Assembly: GCF_001424145.1 (NCBI RefSeq)
Contig: NZ_LMQM01000010.1
Location: 196,833 to 260,832, forward strand
Direction: 5' to 3'
Source: Chryseobacterium sp. Leaf404
GTDB taxonomy: Bacteria; Bacteroidota; Bacteroidia; Flavobacteriales; Weeksellaceae
DNA length: 64,000 nt
Shown: positions 45,171 to 54,031 of the stretch, in pieces
How positions within the stretch are numbered: position 1 is the stretch's first letter
How the letters are laid out: each line of letters starts with the position of its first letter
The notes under the pieces: generated by a model
What the model was told of the DNA's origin: nothing
What the model saw: the letters and a program-made list of their open reading frames with translations, nothing else
Databases searched by the model: none
Translations under genes and position numbers: made by a program

Positions 45171-45857
45171 ATGAAAATACAATTCTTAGGACAAAACTGT
45201 TTTTTGTTCACATATAAAGAAAAAAACATCCTGTGCGATCCTTTTTACAATTACGGGAAGGCAGAATCAGGATTTGATATTACCGCTCAGAAAATAGATT
45301 ATATTTTGCTGACACACGCACACGGAGATCACATTGCCGATGTGGAAGAGGTTTTGGAACATTATCCTGAAGCTGCAATCATTGGAGTTCCGGAAATCTG
45401 CGGATATTTCAACAACGCAAAAAATACAATCGACGTCAACCTTGGAGGTTCGGCAAAAATTGATGATTTGAAAATTTCAATGGTTCCGGCTCATCACACA
45501 AGTTCGTTTCCTGACGGGAGTTATGGTGGCGTGCCTGTAGGATATATTTTCAGACTTCCTGAAGGTAAAAATGTATATTTGGCCGGAGATACAGGAGTAA
45601 TGGCAGATATGCAGTTGTTTCCTACACTGTACGGGAACTTAGACCTGTCTATTCTTCCTGTTGGTGGTCATTACACCATGTGTGCAAGAAAAGCAGCTTT
45701 TGCAGCAGCAGAACTTTTAAAAACTCCAAAAGTGATTGGCTGTCATTTTGATACTTTCGCTCCGATAGAAATTGATCATCAGGAAGCACAAAAGCATTTT
45801 GCAGATAAAAGTGTAGAATTAGTTTTACCGAAATTAGGAGAAACATTCGGGATATAA
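45171..45857 (+). CDS. UPF0173 metal-dependent hydrolase (metallo-beta-lactamase fold)
   Basis: A 228-aa metallo-beta-lactamase-fold protein: IQFLGQNCFLFTYKEKNILC, metal motif LLTHAHGDHIADV, VPAHHTSSF, VYLAGDTGVMADM and GCHFDTF with the final histidine. These match the YtkL/UPF0173 subgroup of unknown physiological substrate. It is 18 bases after the bestrophin gene and is followed by a large inverted repeat that also serves the SRP RNA gene. Confidence 0.88.
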   Translation: MKIQFLGQNCFLFTYKEKNILCDPFYNYGKAESGFDITAQKIDYILLTHAHGDHIADVEEVLEHYPEAAIIGVPEICGYFNNAKNTIDVNLGGSAKIDDLKISMVPAHHTSSFPDGSYGGVPVGYIFRLPEGKNVYLAGDTGVMADMQLFPTLYGNLDLSILPVGGHYTMCARKAAFAAAELLKTPKVIGCHFDTFAPIEIDHQEAQKHFADKSVELVLPKLGETFGI

Positions 45858-45864
45858 CAAAAAA

Positions 45865-45914
45865 AAATTAAGAGATTAAGTAATTTAAATAAAATAATCT
45901 TAATCTCTTAATTT
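45865..45914. terminator. Large inverted repeat, bidirectional terminator
   Basis: A perfect 16-bp inverted repeat (AAATTAAGAGATTAAG and its complement; arms 45865-45880 and 45899-45914) with an 18-base loop, flanked by A and T runs. It lies between the UPF0173 stop and the 3' end of the oppositely oriented SRP RNA. Confidence 0.8.
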
Positions 45915-45930
45915 AAAAAAAATAAAAAAT

Positions 45931-46022
45931 GGCAAGCTACCTAAATCACACCGCTCAACCAATTACCTTTGCTGCGTTCCCACCCTGGAGGATTCTCAGG
46001 AGCTGGTTGTTTAGGACTTGCC
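45931..46022 (-). ncRNA. ffs: Signal recognition particle RNA, bacterial small type
   Basis: The minus strand reads GGCAAG...CTTGCC from end to end, so the termini pair. Inside is the conserved apical domain CCAGGGTGGGAACGCAGCAA, equivalent to the GGAA-loop/AGCAGC region of 4.5S RNA that binds Ffh, flanked by pairing arms AACAACC and GGTTGAG. Length is about 92 bases, right for a small bacterial SRP RNA. It has an excellent promoter (46027-46055, minus strand) and a terminator hairpin downstream. Confidence 0.92.
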
Positions 46023-46026
46023 GTTG

Positions 46027-46055
46027 CAAATATAGGAATTAATATTAAACCTCAA
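46027..46055 (-). promoter_or_regulatory. Promoter of the SRP RNA gene
   Basis: Minus-strand TTG (46055-46053), 18 bases, TATATTTG (46034-46027), then four bases to the RNA start at 46022: a textbook Bacteroidota promoter. Confidence 0.8.
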
Positions 46056-46154
46056 AACTGTATAACAGAAAAATCGGATGAAAACCTACTAAATTAAGGC
46101 TAATCGGCTGAAATTTAAGTTAATAATTTTTCATCTTTTTGTAAATTTTTAAAC

Positions 46155-46751
46155 ATGACTAAAAGTCCTACCACCTTCGGAATTATCCTTTTTATTGCTA
46201 CAATGATTGTCTTTTTTGTAGTTTATCTCTTTTTCTCAGGCATCAGTTATTTTGATATCTCTTTGAAAATGAATGCCTTCGTTTTACCAATTTTGTATGC
46301 CGGAACTGCTTTTTGGTCAGTAAAAACTTTTTGGAACAACAACAGATATGTAACTTTTAAAGACGCATTCAAAAGAGCATTTTATCCGATGTTTATCGGT
46401 GGGTTTTTATCAGTAATCACTATTTTTCTTTTTTTAAATTTCATTGATAAGGATGCGAAAAAACTTTTAAACTATCAGTACGTTGAAAGACAGAGAACTG
46501 AACTGAATACAGAATACACTTCTGCAAAAAAAGTTTTAAAACATCAGAAAGATATTGATGAACTCGAGCAAAAGTATAAAGAAGCTCTTCAGAGAGTAAG
46601 TGATGAAGCTGTGAAAGGAAAAGATATGCTTACAGCAAGCCATTTCGCAGGATATTTTGGAGGAATAATGATATTTTACTTAGTTTTGTCTTTGTTTTTC
46701 GGAGCGTTTTTCAGAACAAAATCAAAACCTGAAGACGGGGAAGAAGCGTAA
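46155..46751 (+). CDS. DUF4199 membrane protein
   Basis: A 198-aa protein with two or three N-terminal membrane helices (FGIILFIATMIVFFVVYLFF; MNAFVLPILYAGTAFWSVKT; MFIGGFLSVITIFLFLNFI), a charged coiled-coil stretch (about 105-150, QKDIDELEQKYKEALQRVSD) and a C-terminal helix (FGGIMIFYLVLSLFFGAFF). It matches the DUF4199 family of Bacteroidota, of unknown function. It diverges from the SRP RNA gene. Confidence 0.85.
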   Translation: MTKSPTTFGIILFIATMIVFFVVYLFFSGISYFDISLKMNAFVLPILYAGTAFWSVKTFWNNNRYVTFKDAFKRAFYPMFIGGFLSVITIFLFLNFIDKDAKKLLNYQYVERQRTELNTEYTSAKKVLKHQKDIDELEQKYKEALQRVSDEAVKGKDMLTASHFAGYFGGIMIFYLVLSLFFGAFFRTKSKPEDGEEA

Positions 46752-46755
46752 AATT

Positions 46756-46802
46756 TTGCAATTATATTTTACAATACGTATATTTGCTTAAAATACACGT
46801 GT
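46756..46802 (+). promoter_or_regulatory. Toxin-antitoxin promoter with two palindromes
   Basis: TTG (46756-46758), 20 bases, TATATTTG (46779-46786) gives a full promoter. Palindromes ATACGTAT (46774-46781, overlapping the -7 box) and ACACGTGT (46795-46802, just before the ATG) have centres 21 bases apart, two helical turns. They are likely operators for the ribbon-helix-helix-like antitoxin (inference). Confidence 0.65.
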
Positions 46803-46803
46803 A

Positions 46804-47061
46804 ATGACAACTAAATTAACATTAACAATAGAAAAGAGCGTCATCGAAAAGGCAAAGAAGTATGCTAAAGGTACTCAGAGAAGCCTTTCTGAGATGGTTC
46901 AGAAATATCTGGAGAGTTTAGGCGAGATCAAAACGGCTAACGAAACAACGCCTAAAATGAAAAAACTTTTAGAAAAAATTCCGGAAAATATACCTCAATA
47001 TACAGATGAGGAACTGGATGATATCAAACGGGAACATTTAGAAAAGAAACATATTTTATAA
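46804..47061 (+). CDS. DUF6364-type antitoxin
   Basis: An 85-aa protein with an RHH-like N terminus (KLTLTIEKSVIEKAKKYAKG, then QRSLSEMVQKYLESL) for DNA binding and a flexible acidic C-terminal part (ENIPQYTDEELDDIKREHL) that could wrap the toxin. This matches the DUF6364 antitoxin family. The stop codon overlaps the toxin ATG by one base. Its own promoter has two palindromes suited to autorepression. Confidence 0.85.
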   Translation: MTTKLTLTIEKSVIEKAKKYAKGTQRSLSEMVQKYLESLGEIKTANETTPKMKKLLEKIPENIPQYTDEELDDIKREHLEKKHIL

Positions 47062-47480
47062 TGATTTTCTTTTTAGATACTAATGTTCTGGTAGATTTGG
47101 TTCAAAAACGCGAACCTCACTTTGCTATCGTTTCTCAAATTTTTAATGTTTCCACAAAGGATGATGTTGAACTTTGTGCCTCATCTCACAGTATTGCAAC
47201 TTTGCATTATTTATGTAAAAAAAATATGCAGGAAAGTAGTTTGAGGGAACTGATAGATGAAATTTTAAATTTTATCACTATTATTCCTGTTGATGAAGAT
47301 ATTCTAAGAAAATCTTTACGGTCACAACATAAAGATTTCGAAGATGCTATTCAGATTTTCTGTGCGCATCAGGTAAAAAATGTTACGGGAATTGTTACAA
47401 GAAATATCAAAGACTTTTCTACATCAGAAATTCCGGTTTTTGCACCTGATGAAGCGTTAGATTATGTCCGAAATAATTAA
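47061..47480 (+). CDS. PIN-domain toxin (VapC-like ribonuclease)
   Basis: A 139-aa PIN-domain nuclease. Acidic active-site candidates are Asp6 (FFLDTNVLVD), Glu94/Asp95 (HKDFEDAIQIF) and Asp118 (TRNIKDFSTSEIPV). It pairs with the upstream antitoxin in a one-base overlap. PIN toxins usually cleave tRNA or rRNA when freed from the antitoxin; the target here is unknown. The element sits between core genes and may act in stress response or phage defence. Confidence 0.88.
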   Translation: MIFFLDTNVLVDLVQKREPHFAIVSQIFNVSTKDDVELCASSHSIATLHYLCKKNMQESSLRELIDEILNFITIIPVDEDILRKSLRSQHKDFEDAIQIFCAHQVKNVTGIVTRNIKDFSTSEIPVFAPDEALDYVRNN

Positions 47481-47503
47481 TTTTAAAGCAAATAAGATTC
47501 ACT

Positions 47504-48463
47504 TTGAACAATATAAATTTATCTATAGTTATTCCGTTGCTGAACGAAGAAGATTCTTTGGAACAACTTTTTTCAAGAATCGATAAAACGTGCGAAACCA
47601 GCAATTTATCCTACGAAGTTTGGTTTGTAGACGACGGAAGTACAGATCTTTCGTGGAGCATTATTGAGAATCTGAAAGTACAGCATCCTCAGATTCACGG
47701 AATTAAATTTTCTAAAAACTACGGAAAATCTCAGGCACTTCATGCCGCTTTCGCAAGAACTCACGGTGATGTAATCATTACAATGGATGCCGATTTACAG
47801 GATTTCCCAGAAGAAATTCCTGAACTCTACAGAATGGTGACGGAAGAAAATTACGACATCGTTTCCGGCTGGAAGAGAAAGCGTTTCGACAACGTGATGA
47901 CCAAAAATATCCCTTCAAAACTCTTCAATGCTGCGGCAAGAAAGGTTTCCGGAGTATATCTTCACGATTTCAACTGTGGTTTGAAAGCTTATAAAAAACA
48001 GGTGGTGAAATCAATTGATGTGTACGGAGACATGCACCGTTACATTCCGGTTTTGGCTGCCAATGCGGGTTTCAGAAGAATAACAGAGAAAGAAGTTCCG
48101 CATCAGGCAAGACCTTACGGAGTTTCAAAATTTGGAACAGAAAGGTTCGTCCGCGGATTCTTAGATCTTGTAACACTTTGGTTTGTAAGCCGTTTCGGCG
48201 GAAGGCCAATGCATTTTTTCGGGGCTGTAGGAACAATTATGTTTATCGTAGGTTTCCTCTCTGCATTTTGGCTTGGAGTTTCAAAATTAATAGATGTTGC
48301 AAGAGGAATTTACGGTCATTTAATTACCAATAATCCATGGTTTTTCATCGCATTAACGATGATGCTTATGGGAACTTTGCTTTTCATCGCAGGATTTTTA
48401 GGCGAAATGATTATCAGGACCAACCGCGAGCATAAGAATTATAATATTGATGAAGTGATTTAA
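47504..48463 (+). CDS. GT2 polyprenyl-phosphate glycosyltransferase
   Basis: A 319-aa DPM1/ArnC-like enzyme. GT2 domain: LSIVIPLLNEEDSLEQLF, VWFVDDGSTDLSW, ITMDADLQDFPEEIPELYRM (DAD metal motif) and VSGWKRKRFDN. Two C-terminal membrane helices (about 235-258 and 270-300). Such proteins load a sugar on undecaprenyl phosphate for later transfer to envelope glycans. The start is TTG at 47504, with no ATG at a fitting position. The following lipoprotein begins one base after its stop. Confidence 0.9.
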   Translation: MNNINLSIVIPLLNEEDSLEQLFSRIDKTCETSNLSYEVWFVDDGSTDLSWSIIENLKVQHPQIHGIKFSKNYGKSQALHAAFARTHGDVIITMDADLQDFPEEIPELYRMVTEENYDIVSGWKRKRFDNVMTKNIPSKLFNAAARKVSGVYLHDFNCGLKAYKKQVVKSIDVYGDMHRYIPVLAANAGFRRITEKEVPHQARPYGVSKFGTERFVRGFLDLVTLWFVSRFGGRPMHFFGAVGTIMFIVGFLSAFWLGVSKLIDVARGIYGHLITNNPWFFIALTMMLMGTLLFIAGFLGEMIIRTNREHKNYNIDEVI

Positions 48464-48464
48464 T

Positions 48465-49166
48465 ATGAAAAATACTGTTTTCACACTTTGTTTACTGACT
48501 TTACTTTCCTGCGGAAAAATCTCCCCAGAAGGCAACATCGAAAATAAGGAAGTAAATGTTGAGGAATTTGTAAATCTTGATATGGAAGGGAAATTCCGTG
48601 TTTTTTATGCGAGAGGTAATAAAAATTATGTAGAAATTGAAACCTACCCAAACATTGCAGACAATCTGGATGTGGAAGTAAAAGACAAAACTCTTTTTAT
48701 TAAAGAAGGCAGAAAAACAAAAGGCGTGGATTTCTACAATGTCATCATTTATTCTAAATACAATCTTGAAAAAGTTTCAATTGCAGATTCTGTCGAGATG
48801 AATATTTCAAGTGAAATTAAAACAGACAATTTCAGATTAAACCTTAAAAACCATGCAACTTTCATGGGTTCTGTAAACACAAGAAAGGCAGAGGTGGAGA
48901 TGCTGAACCGCAGCCGCGCCAATTTTTTAGGCCAAACCAAAGATGCAGTCATCAAAATTTCGGATACAGCAAGCCTTATTGCGCCGTACTGGAGAATTGA
49001 AAATTTAAAAATAGATTCCAAAAACGGAAATTACGCCGAGGTCAATGTGAAAGATTCTTTGAAAGGAAATATTCAGAATACTTCAAAATTTGTATATTAC
49101 AACGATCCAATTCGTGCCTTTAAAGTGGAGAAAACGACAAAGGTGGAGAATAAAAAATTGCAGTAA
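48465..49166 (+). CDS. GIN-domain lipoprotein (DUF2807)
   Basis: A 233-aa lipoprotein (LLTLLSCGKIS, Cys about 16) with a repetitive beta-helix-like domain: EGKFRVFYARGNKNYVEIET, NLDVEVKDKTLFIKEG, LEKVSIADSVEMNISS, FRLNLKNHATFMGSV and AEVEMLNRSRANF. This is the 'head GIN' pattern of putative auto-transporter-like adhesin domains. It begins one base after the GT2 stop, so it is in the same operon. Role unknown. Confidence 0.82.
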   Translation: MKNTVFTLCLLTLLSCGKISPEGNIENKEVNVEEFVNLDMEGKFRVFYARGNKNYVEIETYPNIADNLDVEVKDKTLFIKEGRKTKGVDFYNVIIYSKYNLEKVSIADSVEMNISSEIKTDNFRLNLKNHATFMGSVNTRKAEVEMLNRSRANFLGQTKDAVIKISDTASLIAPYWRIENLKIDSKNGNYAEVNVKDSLKGNIQNTSKFVYYNDPIRAFKVEKTTKVENKKLQ

Positions 49167-49198
49167 ATCGTAAAAATTCAGATTTTATCAACTTAATT

Positions 49199-49540
49199 AT
49201 GAAGAGATTTTTAATTTGTTCGTCACTGACAATGATTATGATAACATCTTGTGTATCAACAAAAGTCAGTTCTGAAACTAACTTTGATTATTCAGTTTTA
49301 CAGCAGAACACAAATTATATCATAGAAACCAGAGATTATAAAAAGATAAGACAGTTTAAGTTCGTCAGTCAGACAAAGGATTCCATTATTGGAAAACAGA
49401 AAGATGATGAAATTAAGCTTAACAAAAATAAAGTATTACAGATAAAAAAACCAAGCACAGGAAAAACTGTAGGGCTGGTTGTAGGAATTTTAGCTGCTGT
49501 CGGACTCGCTGGTTTTATTCCTGCAGCAGTAAGTAATTAA
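49199..49540 (+). CDS. Small lipoprotein with C-terminal hydrophobic segment
   Basis: A 113-aa protein with lipobox MIMITSCVSTK (Cys about 18), a Lys/Asp-rich middle (VSQTKDSIIGKQKDDEIKLN) and a Gly/Ala-rich C-terminal hydrophobic stretch (VGLVVGILAAVGLAGFIPAA). The two ends could tether it to one membrane or span. No family recognised. It lies between the GIN lipoprotein and phosphoglucomutase. Confidence 0.7.
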   Translation: MKRFLICSSLTMIMITSCVSTKVSSETNFDYSVLQQNTNYIIETRDYKKIRQFKFVSQTKDSIIGKQKDDEIKLNKNKVLQIKKPSTGKTVGLVVGILAAVGLAGFIPAAVSN

Positions 49541-49559
49541 ATAAACACGAAAATATAAT

Positions 49560-51284
49560 ATGTCAGTACTTTCAACCGCAGAAAAAGCCCAACTTTGGCT
49601 TAGCGACACATTCGATCAGGAAACAAAAGACGCCGTTCAGGCCTTGATTAACAGCAATTCTCCAGACCTTGAAGACTCTTTCTACCGTGAACTGGAATTC
49701 GGTACCGGAGGTATGAGAGGCGTAATGGGTGTTGGAACCAACCGTTTAAATAAATACACCTTAGGTCAAGCTACACAGGGACTTGCGAACTATATGTTAA
49801 AGCAGTTTCCAAATGAAGAACTTAGCGTTGCAATCGCTTATGATGTAAGACACAACTCAAAAGAATTCGGAAAACTGGTTGCGGATGTTTTAACGGCAAA
49901 CGGAATTAAAGTGGTGTTGTTTAAAGATCACAGACCAACGCCGGAATTGTCGTTCACCGTTCGTGACAGAAAATGTACAGGAGGAATTGTTCTTACTGCT
50001 TCCCACAATCCACCGGAATACAACGGTTATAAAGTCTATTGGAACGACGGTGCACAAATCGTTCCGCCACACGACGAAGCCATTATCAAGGAAGTGTATT
50101 CTGTGAAATTTGAAGAAATTAAATTTAACGGAAATGATGAGCTCATTGAATGGATCGGGGAGGAACAGGACGACGTTTACATCGATGCCTGCATCGAAAA
50201 TTCAACTTATCAGAATGTTGAAAAAGGAAATCTGAATATCGTCTTCACTTCTATTCATGGTACAACTTACACAACGGTTCCAAAAGCTTTGGAAAAAGCA
50301 GGTTTCAAAAAAATAGATTTGGTAAAAGAACAGATGATTCCAAGCGGAAATTTCCCAACGGTAGATTCTCCGAATCCGGAAGAGCCTGCAGCTTTGGAAA
50401 TGGCCATGGATCTTGCAAAAATTACCAATGCAGATATCGTGATCGGTACAGATCCGGACGGCGACAGATTAGGAATTGCCGTTAGAAATCTTGAAGGTGA
50501 AATGCAGCTTCTGAACGGAAATCAATGCAACACCATTCTTACTTATTACATTTTAAATGAGTGGAGAAAACTGGATAAAATCACAGGAAAAGAGTTCATC
50601 GGTTCTACAATCGTAACTTCTGATATTTTCTTTGATATCGCTCAGAGATTCGGTGTCGACTGCAAAGTTGGACTTACCGGTTTCAAGTGGATCGGAAAAA
50701 TGATCCGTGATTTTGAAGGCCAGGAAAAATTCATCTGTGGTGGCGAAGAAAGTTTCGGATTTATGACAGGAGATTTCGTTCGTGATAAAGATTCCTGCGG
50801 AAGTATTGTTTTGGCGTGTGAAATTGCAGCATGGTGCAAAGCCAATGGCAGAACGATGTACGAGTATCTGATTGAAATTTATCAGGAATTGGGACTGTAT
50901 TACGAAGGATTAATTAATATTACCAAAAAAGGAAGAGATGGCGCTGAAGAAATTCAGAATATGATGAAGAATTTCCGTGAAAATCCACCAAAATCTTTAG
51001 CCGGATCCTTAGTGAAAGAGGTGAAAGATTTCAAGGAACAGACTAAACTTCTTGTTGCAGCCAATGTGACCAACAAAATGGAAGATATTCCGAAATCAAA
51101 CGTTTTAATCTATTATACAGAAGACGGAACAAAAGTTTGCGTAAGACCTTCAGGAACTGAACCGAAGATTAAATTCTATGTTTCTGTAAAAGATTCTGTG
51201 GCTACTAAAGAAGAGTTTGAAGATAAGATTCAGGCTTTGGAAGCAAAAATTCAGCAGATTAAAACAGATTTGCAGTTGGATTAA
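49560..51284 (+). CDS. Phosphoglucomutase/phosphomannomutase
   Basis: Interconverts hexose 1- and 6-phosphates. The 574-aa alpha-D-phosphohexomutase has the phosphoserine loop TASHNPPEYNGYKVYWNDGA, the Mg loop DPDGDRLG, the sugar loop CGGEESFGFMTG and the phosphate loop RPSGTEPKIKFYVSV. Length fits the PGM/PMM (PgcA-like) type of Bacteroidota. It is 19 bases downstream of the small lipoprotein. Glucose or mannose specificity cannot be told. Confidence 0.93.
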   Translation: MSVLSTAEKAQLWLSDTFDQETKDAVQALINSNSPDLEDSFYRELEFGTGGMRGVMGVGTNRLNKYTLGQATQGLANYMLKQFPNEELSVAIAYDVRHNSKEFGKLVADVLTANGIKVVLFKDHRPTPELSFTVRDRKCTGGIVLTASHNPPEYNGYKVYWNDGAQIVPPHDEAIIKEVYSVKFEEIKFNGNDELIEWIGEEQDDVYIDACIENSTYQNVEKGNLNIVFTSIHGTTYTTVPKALEKAGFKKIDLVKEQMIPSGNFPTVDSPNPEEPAALEMAMDLAKITNADIVIGTDPDGDRLGIAVRNLEGEMQLLNGNQCNTILTYYILNEWRKLDKITGKEFIGSTIVTSDIFFDIAQRFGVDCKVGLTGFKWIGKMIRDFEGQEKFICGGEESFGFMTGDFVRDKDSCGSIVLACEIAAWCKANGRTMYEYLIEIYQELGLYYEGLINITKKGRDGAEEIQNMMKNFRENPPKSLAGSLVKEVKDFKEQTKLLVAANVTNKMEDIPKSNVLIYYTEDGTKVCVRPSGTEPKIKFYVSVKDSVATKEEFEDKIQALEAKIQQIKTDLQLD

Positions 51285-51346
51285 ACGGAATGTTAATCAT
51301 TAATATTCTGTCATCAATATTAAAATAAATTTAAATAGAAAGTAAA

Positions 51347-52600
51347 GTGAAAGTTTCAAAATTAGCGGCGAACCTGATCGGTTCTGAGATTGTAAAAATC
51401 GGTAATGAAGTAAATGATTTAAAGGCAAAAGGAGCAGAGATTGCAAATCTTACGATTGGAGATTTGAATTCTGATATCTATCCGATTCCTGCAAAATTAA
51501 AGGAAGAAATTCAAAAAGCATATCAGAATAATTTAACCAATTATCCGCCCGCAAACGGACTTTTATCTTTACGAAAACAGGTTTCAAACGACCTTAAAAG
51601 CAGATGGAATCTGGATTATGATGCCAACGATATTTTGATCACTGCAGGCTCAAGACCATTGATCTATGCTGTTTACAAAACCATCGTGGACGAAGGCGAC
51701 AAAGTGGTTTATCCTACACCATCATGGAACAATAATCACTATGCATATCTTACTTCTGCAGATGCTATTGAGGTAAAAACAACGCCTGAAAATAATTTCC
51801 TTCCTACAGCTGATGATTTAAGACCTCATTTGTCAGGTGCCGTTATGGTAGCACTTTGTTCACCGTTGAATCCTACGGGAACAATGTTTACAAAAGAACA
51901 GCTGACAGAAATCTGCGAACTGATTTTAGAGGAAAATAAAAGCAGAGGCGAAGATGACAAACCATTGTATCTAATGTACGATCAGATCTATTCAAACCTT
52001 ACTTTTGGTGCAGAACACGTAGATCCGGTTTCACTTTTCCCTGAAATGAGAGAATATACAATTTACATAGAGGGAATTTCAAAATGCCTTGCAGCAACGG
52101 GAGTTCGTGTAGGTTGGGGATTTGGTCCGGCTCACATTATCGATAAAATGAAAGCGCTTCTTACCCACGTTGGAGCATGGGCGCCAAAACCAGAGCAGGA
52201 AGCCACGGCAAAATATTTTGAGGATACAGCTGATGTCAACGCATTTATCGAAGATTTCAAAGGAAAACTGGAAACGAGTTTAAAAGTTCTTCACGCAGGA
52301 ATTCAGGATTTGAAAGAAAAAGGTCTTGCGGTAGAGTCTATCGAACCGATGGGAGCTTTGTATCTGACTATTAAATTAGATTACATCGGAAAAACAAAAC
52401 CTGACGAAACCGTTATTGAAAATTCTTCGGATTTGGTTTTCTATTTAATCAATGAAGCGGGAGTTGCTTTGGTTCCTTTCTCAGCATTTGGTGAGGCAAA
52501 ATCTGAGCCTTGGTTCAGAGCTTCAGTAGGCGGTTTGGCGACAGAAGAAATTTCTCTGATGATGCCTAAACTTGAAAAAGCGTTAAATAATTTGAAGTAA
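51347..52600 (+). CDS. Class I/II PLP-dependent aminotransferase
   Basis: A 417-aa aminotransferase of the aspartate-aminotransferase fold: LPIGDLNS-like IANLTIGDLNSDIYPIP, LTNYPPANGLLSLRKQVS, ALCSPLNPTGTMFTKEQL, YDQIYSNL, and the Schiff-base lysine in YIEGISKCLAATGVRVGWGF. Typical substrates would be aspartate or aromatic or branched amino acids; I cannot choose. The start is GTG at 51347. It ends before a hairpin terminator. Confidence 0.9.
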   Translation: MKVSKLAANLIGSEIVKIGNEVNDLKAKGAEIANLTIGDLNSDIYPIPAKLKEEIQKAYQNNLTNYPPANGLLSLRKQVSNDLKSRWNLDYDANDILITAGSRPLIYAVYKTIVDEGDKVVYPTPSWNNNHYAYLTSADAIEVKTTPENNFLPTADDLRPHLSGAVMVALCSPLNPTGTMFTKEQLTEICELILEENKSRGEDDKPLYLMYDQIYSNLTFGAEHVDPVSLFPEMREYTIYIEGISKCLAATGVRVGWGFGPAHIIDKMKALLTHVGAWAPKPEQEATAKYFEDTADVNAFIEDFKGKLETSLKVLHAGIQDLKEKGLAVESIEPMGALYLTIKLDYIGKTKPDETVIENSSDLVFYLINEAGVALVPFSAFGEAKSEPWFRASVGGLATEEISLMMPKLEKALNNLK

Positions 52601-52628
52601 ATTCAAAAAATATTTATAAATTTATCAA

Positions 52629-52663
52629 TGTTGATTCTATTCTTTAGAGTCAACATTTTTTTT
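52629..52663 (+). terminator. Intrinsic terminator
   Basis: 10-bp stem with one wobble (TGTTGATTCT / AGAGTCAACA), 7-base loop, then a run of eight T. Confidence 0.8.
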
Positions 52664-52688
52664 ATTAAAATTTAAATCAAAATCACAA

Positions 52689-54029
52689 ATGAATAATGAT
52701 CAGCATGAATCCGGTGAGGATTTTAAGGAAAAAAAACAGCCTGAAAATAATTCTAAAAACGATGAGTTTTCAGAAATATCTGACTTCGAAAACGAAATTC
52801 AGGAAGAAAATCAGGAAATTTTAAATGAAGAAACTTCAGAAATTCCTGTTACAGTTGCAACGTCTACAGTTCTTGAAAACAAGAAGAAAAATCCTTACAA
52901 AATCGCCTTTTTCAGCCTCGGCGGAATCATCCTTTTGGGTGGAATTTCATTTTTCGGATACAGATTTTATAAAGAAAGTCAGACAGCAGAGCCCATCGTA
53001 GAAAATGTCTGTCTGGACAGTGATACAAAAATTTACGATGCCTACAAAGATGCCGTGGTGATGGTAAAACACCGTTATGGCTATTTCGCAAAAATAAAAG
53101 GCAGGGAAATTCAGCTCAGTGTGCCTGAAGCAACCGAAGAAACCCTTTACGGAACTGCGTTTTTCGTTGATGAAAATGGGAACATGATTTCCAACAGCCA
53201 CGTTTTACAACCATGGAACACAGCAGAAAATAAAGAAAGAATTCTTACCAACACCAACAATTTCAAACTGAAAATCGCTTCAATTTTAACTACAGATATT
53301 TCTGAAGACGGTTACGAAACTTTCATAGCCTCCAACTGGGGAAATGCTTCGTCAGAATATTATGAAGAGGGCGATGGCGGGGATTTTGATGAAGGTTTTG
53401 AGGGTAATTCAGGTGAAGATTTTGTAACATCTACAGACTCTGCACCAGCTGACAGCGTAGAAACTTCAGTGGACATTGCCGCCTCGATTCCTCAGAAAGA
53501 TTACGTCTCTACCGATGACATTGAAGTGTACATGAAAACTTTGGATATTGCCGTGGCACTGCACGATTCCACAGATGAGTGGTTGCCCTGCACCGTCGAA
53601 AAAGTCGCTGATGAAGAAGGTGTGGATCTCGGAATTCTCCAACTTTCAAACAAAACGACGCCGAATACGGTGGTCAATATCGTCAATATTGAAAATTCCA
53701 TCACCGACGACAGATCTTTGAAACCCGGCGAAAAAGCAGTGATGATCGCTTATCCTTTGGGTGAAGATTTGGCGCAGACCAATTCCGGAGTGAAAGTTCA
53801 GCTGTACAATGGTCAAATCAGCAAAGAATCTGATGGCACAAAAATTCAGTACAGCGTCACTTCCACACATGGCGCAAGCGGAGCTCCCGTTTTCAACCAT
53901 TGCGGACAGTTGATTGCAGTCAATTTCAGTGGAGTAGAACAGGTTCAGGGATATAATTTCGGAATTGTTTCAAAACAGATCCGCTCGGCATTTCCTTTTT
54001 TAAGTGTGAAATCTGAAACTGCCCGATAA
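52689..54029 (+). CDS. Membrane-anchored trypsin-like serine protease
   Basis: A 446-aa protein: acidic, Asn/Glu-rich cytoplasmic N terminus (1 to about 65), one membrane helix (about 70-90, IAFFSLGGIILLGGISFFGY) and a periplasmic trypsin-like domain. Likely triad: His in NMISNSHVLQPW (about 170), Asp in VDLGILQL (about 314) and Ser in HGASGAPVFNHCG (about 396). An acidic low-complexity insert (about 220-260) lies between His and Asp. No PDZ domain is seen. It could be an envelope quality-control or signalling protease. Confidence 0.82.
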   Translation: MNNDQHESGEDFKEKKQPENNSKNDEFSEISDFENEIQEENQEILNEETSEIPVTVATSTVLENKKKNPYKIAFFSLGGIILLGGISFFGYRFYKESQTAEPIVENVCLDSDTKIYDAYKDAVVMVKHRYGYFAKIKGREIQLSVPEATEETLYGTAFFVDENGNMISNSHVLQPWNTAENKERILTNTNNFKLKIASILTTDISEDGYETFIASNWGNASSEYYEEGDGGDFDEGFEGNSGEDFVTSTDSAPADSVETSVDIAASIPQKDYVSTDDIEVYMKTLDIAVALHDSTDEWLPCTVEKVADEEGVDLGILQLSNKTTPNTVVNIVNIENSITDDRSLKPGEKAVMIAYPLGEDLAQTNSGVKVQLYNGQISKESDGTKIQYSVTSTHGASGAPVFNHCGQLIAVNFSGVEQVQGYNFGIVSKQIRSAFPFLSVKSETAR

Positions 54030-54031
54030 TC

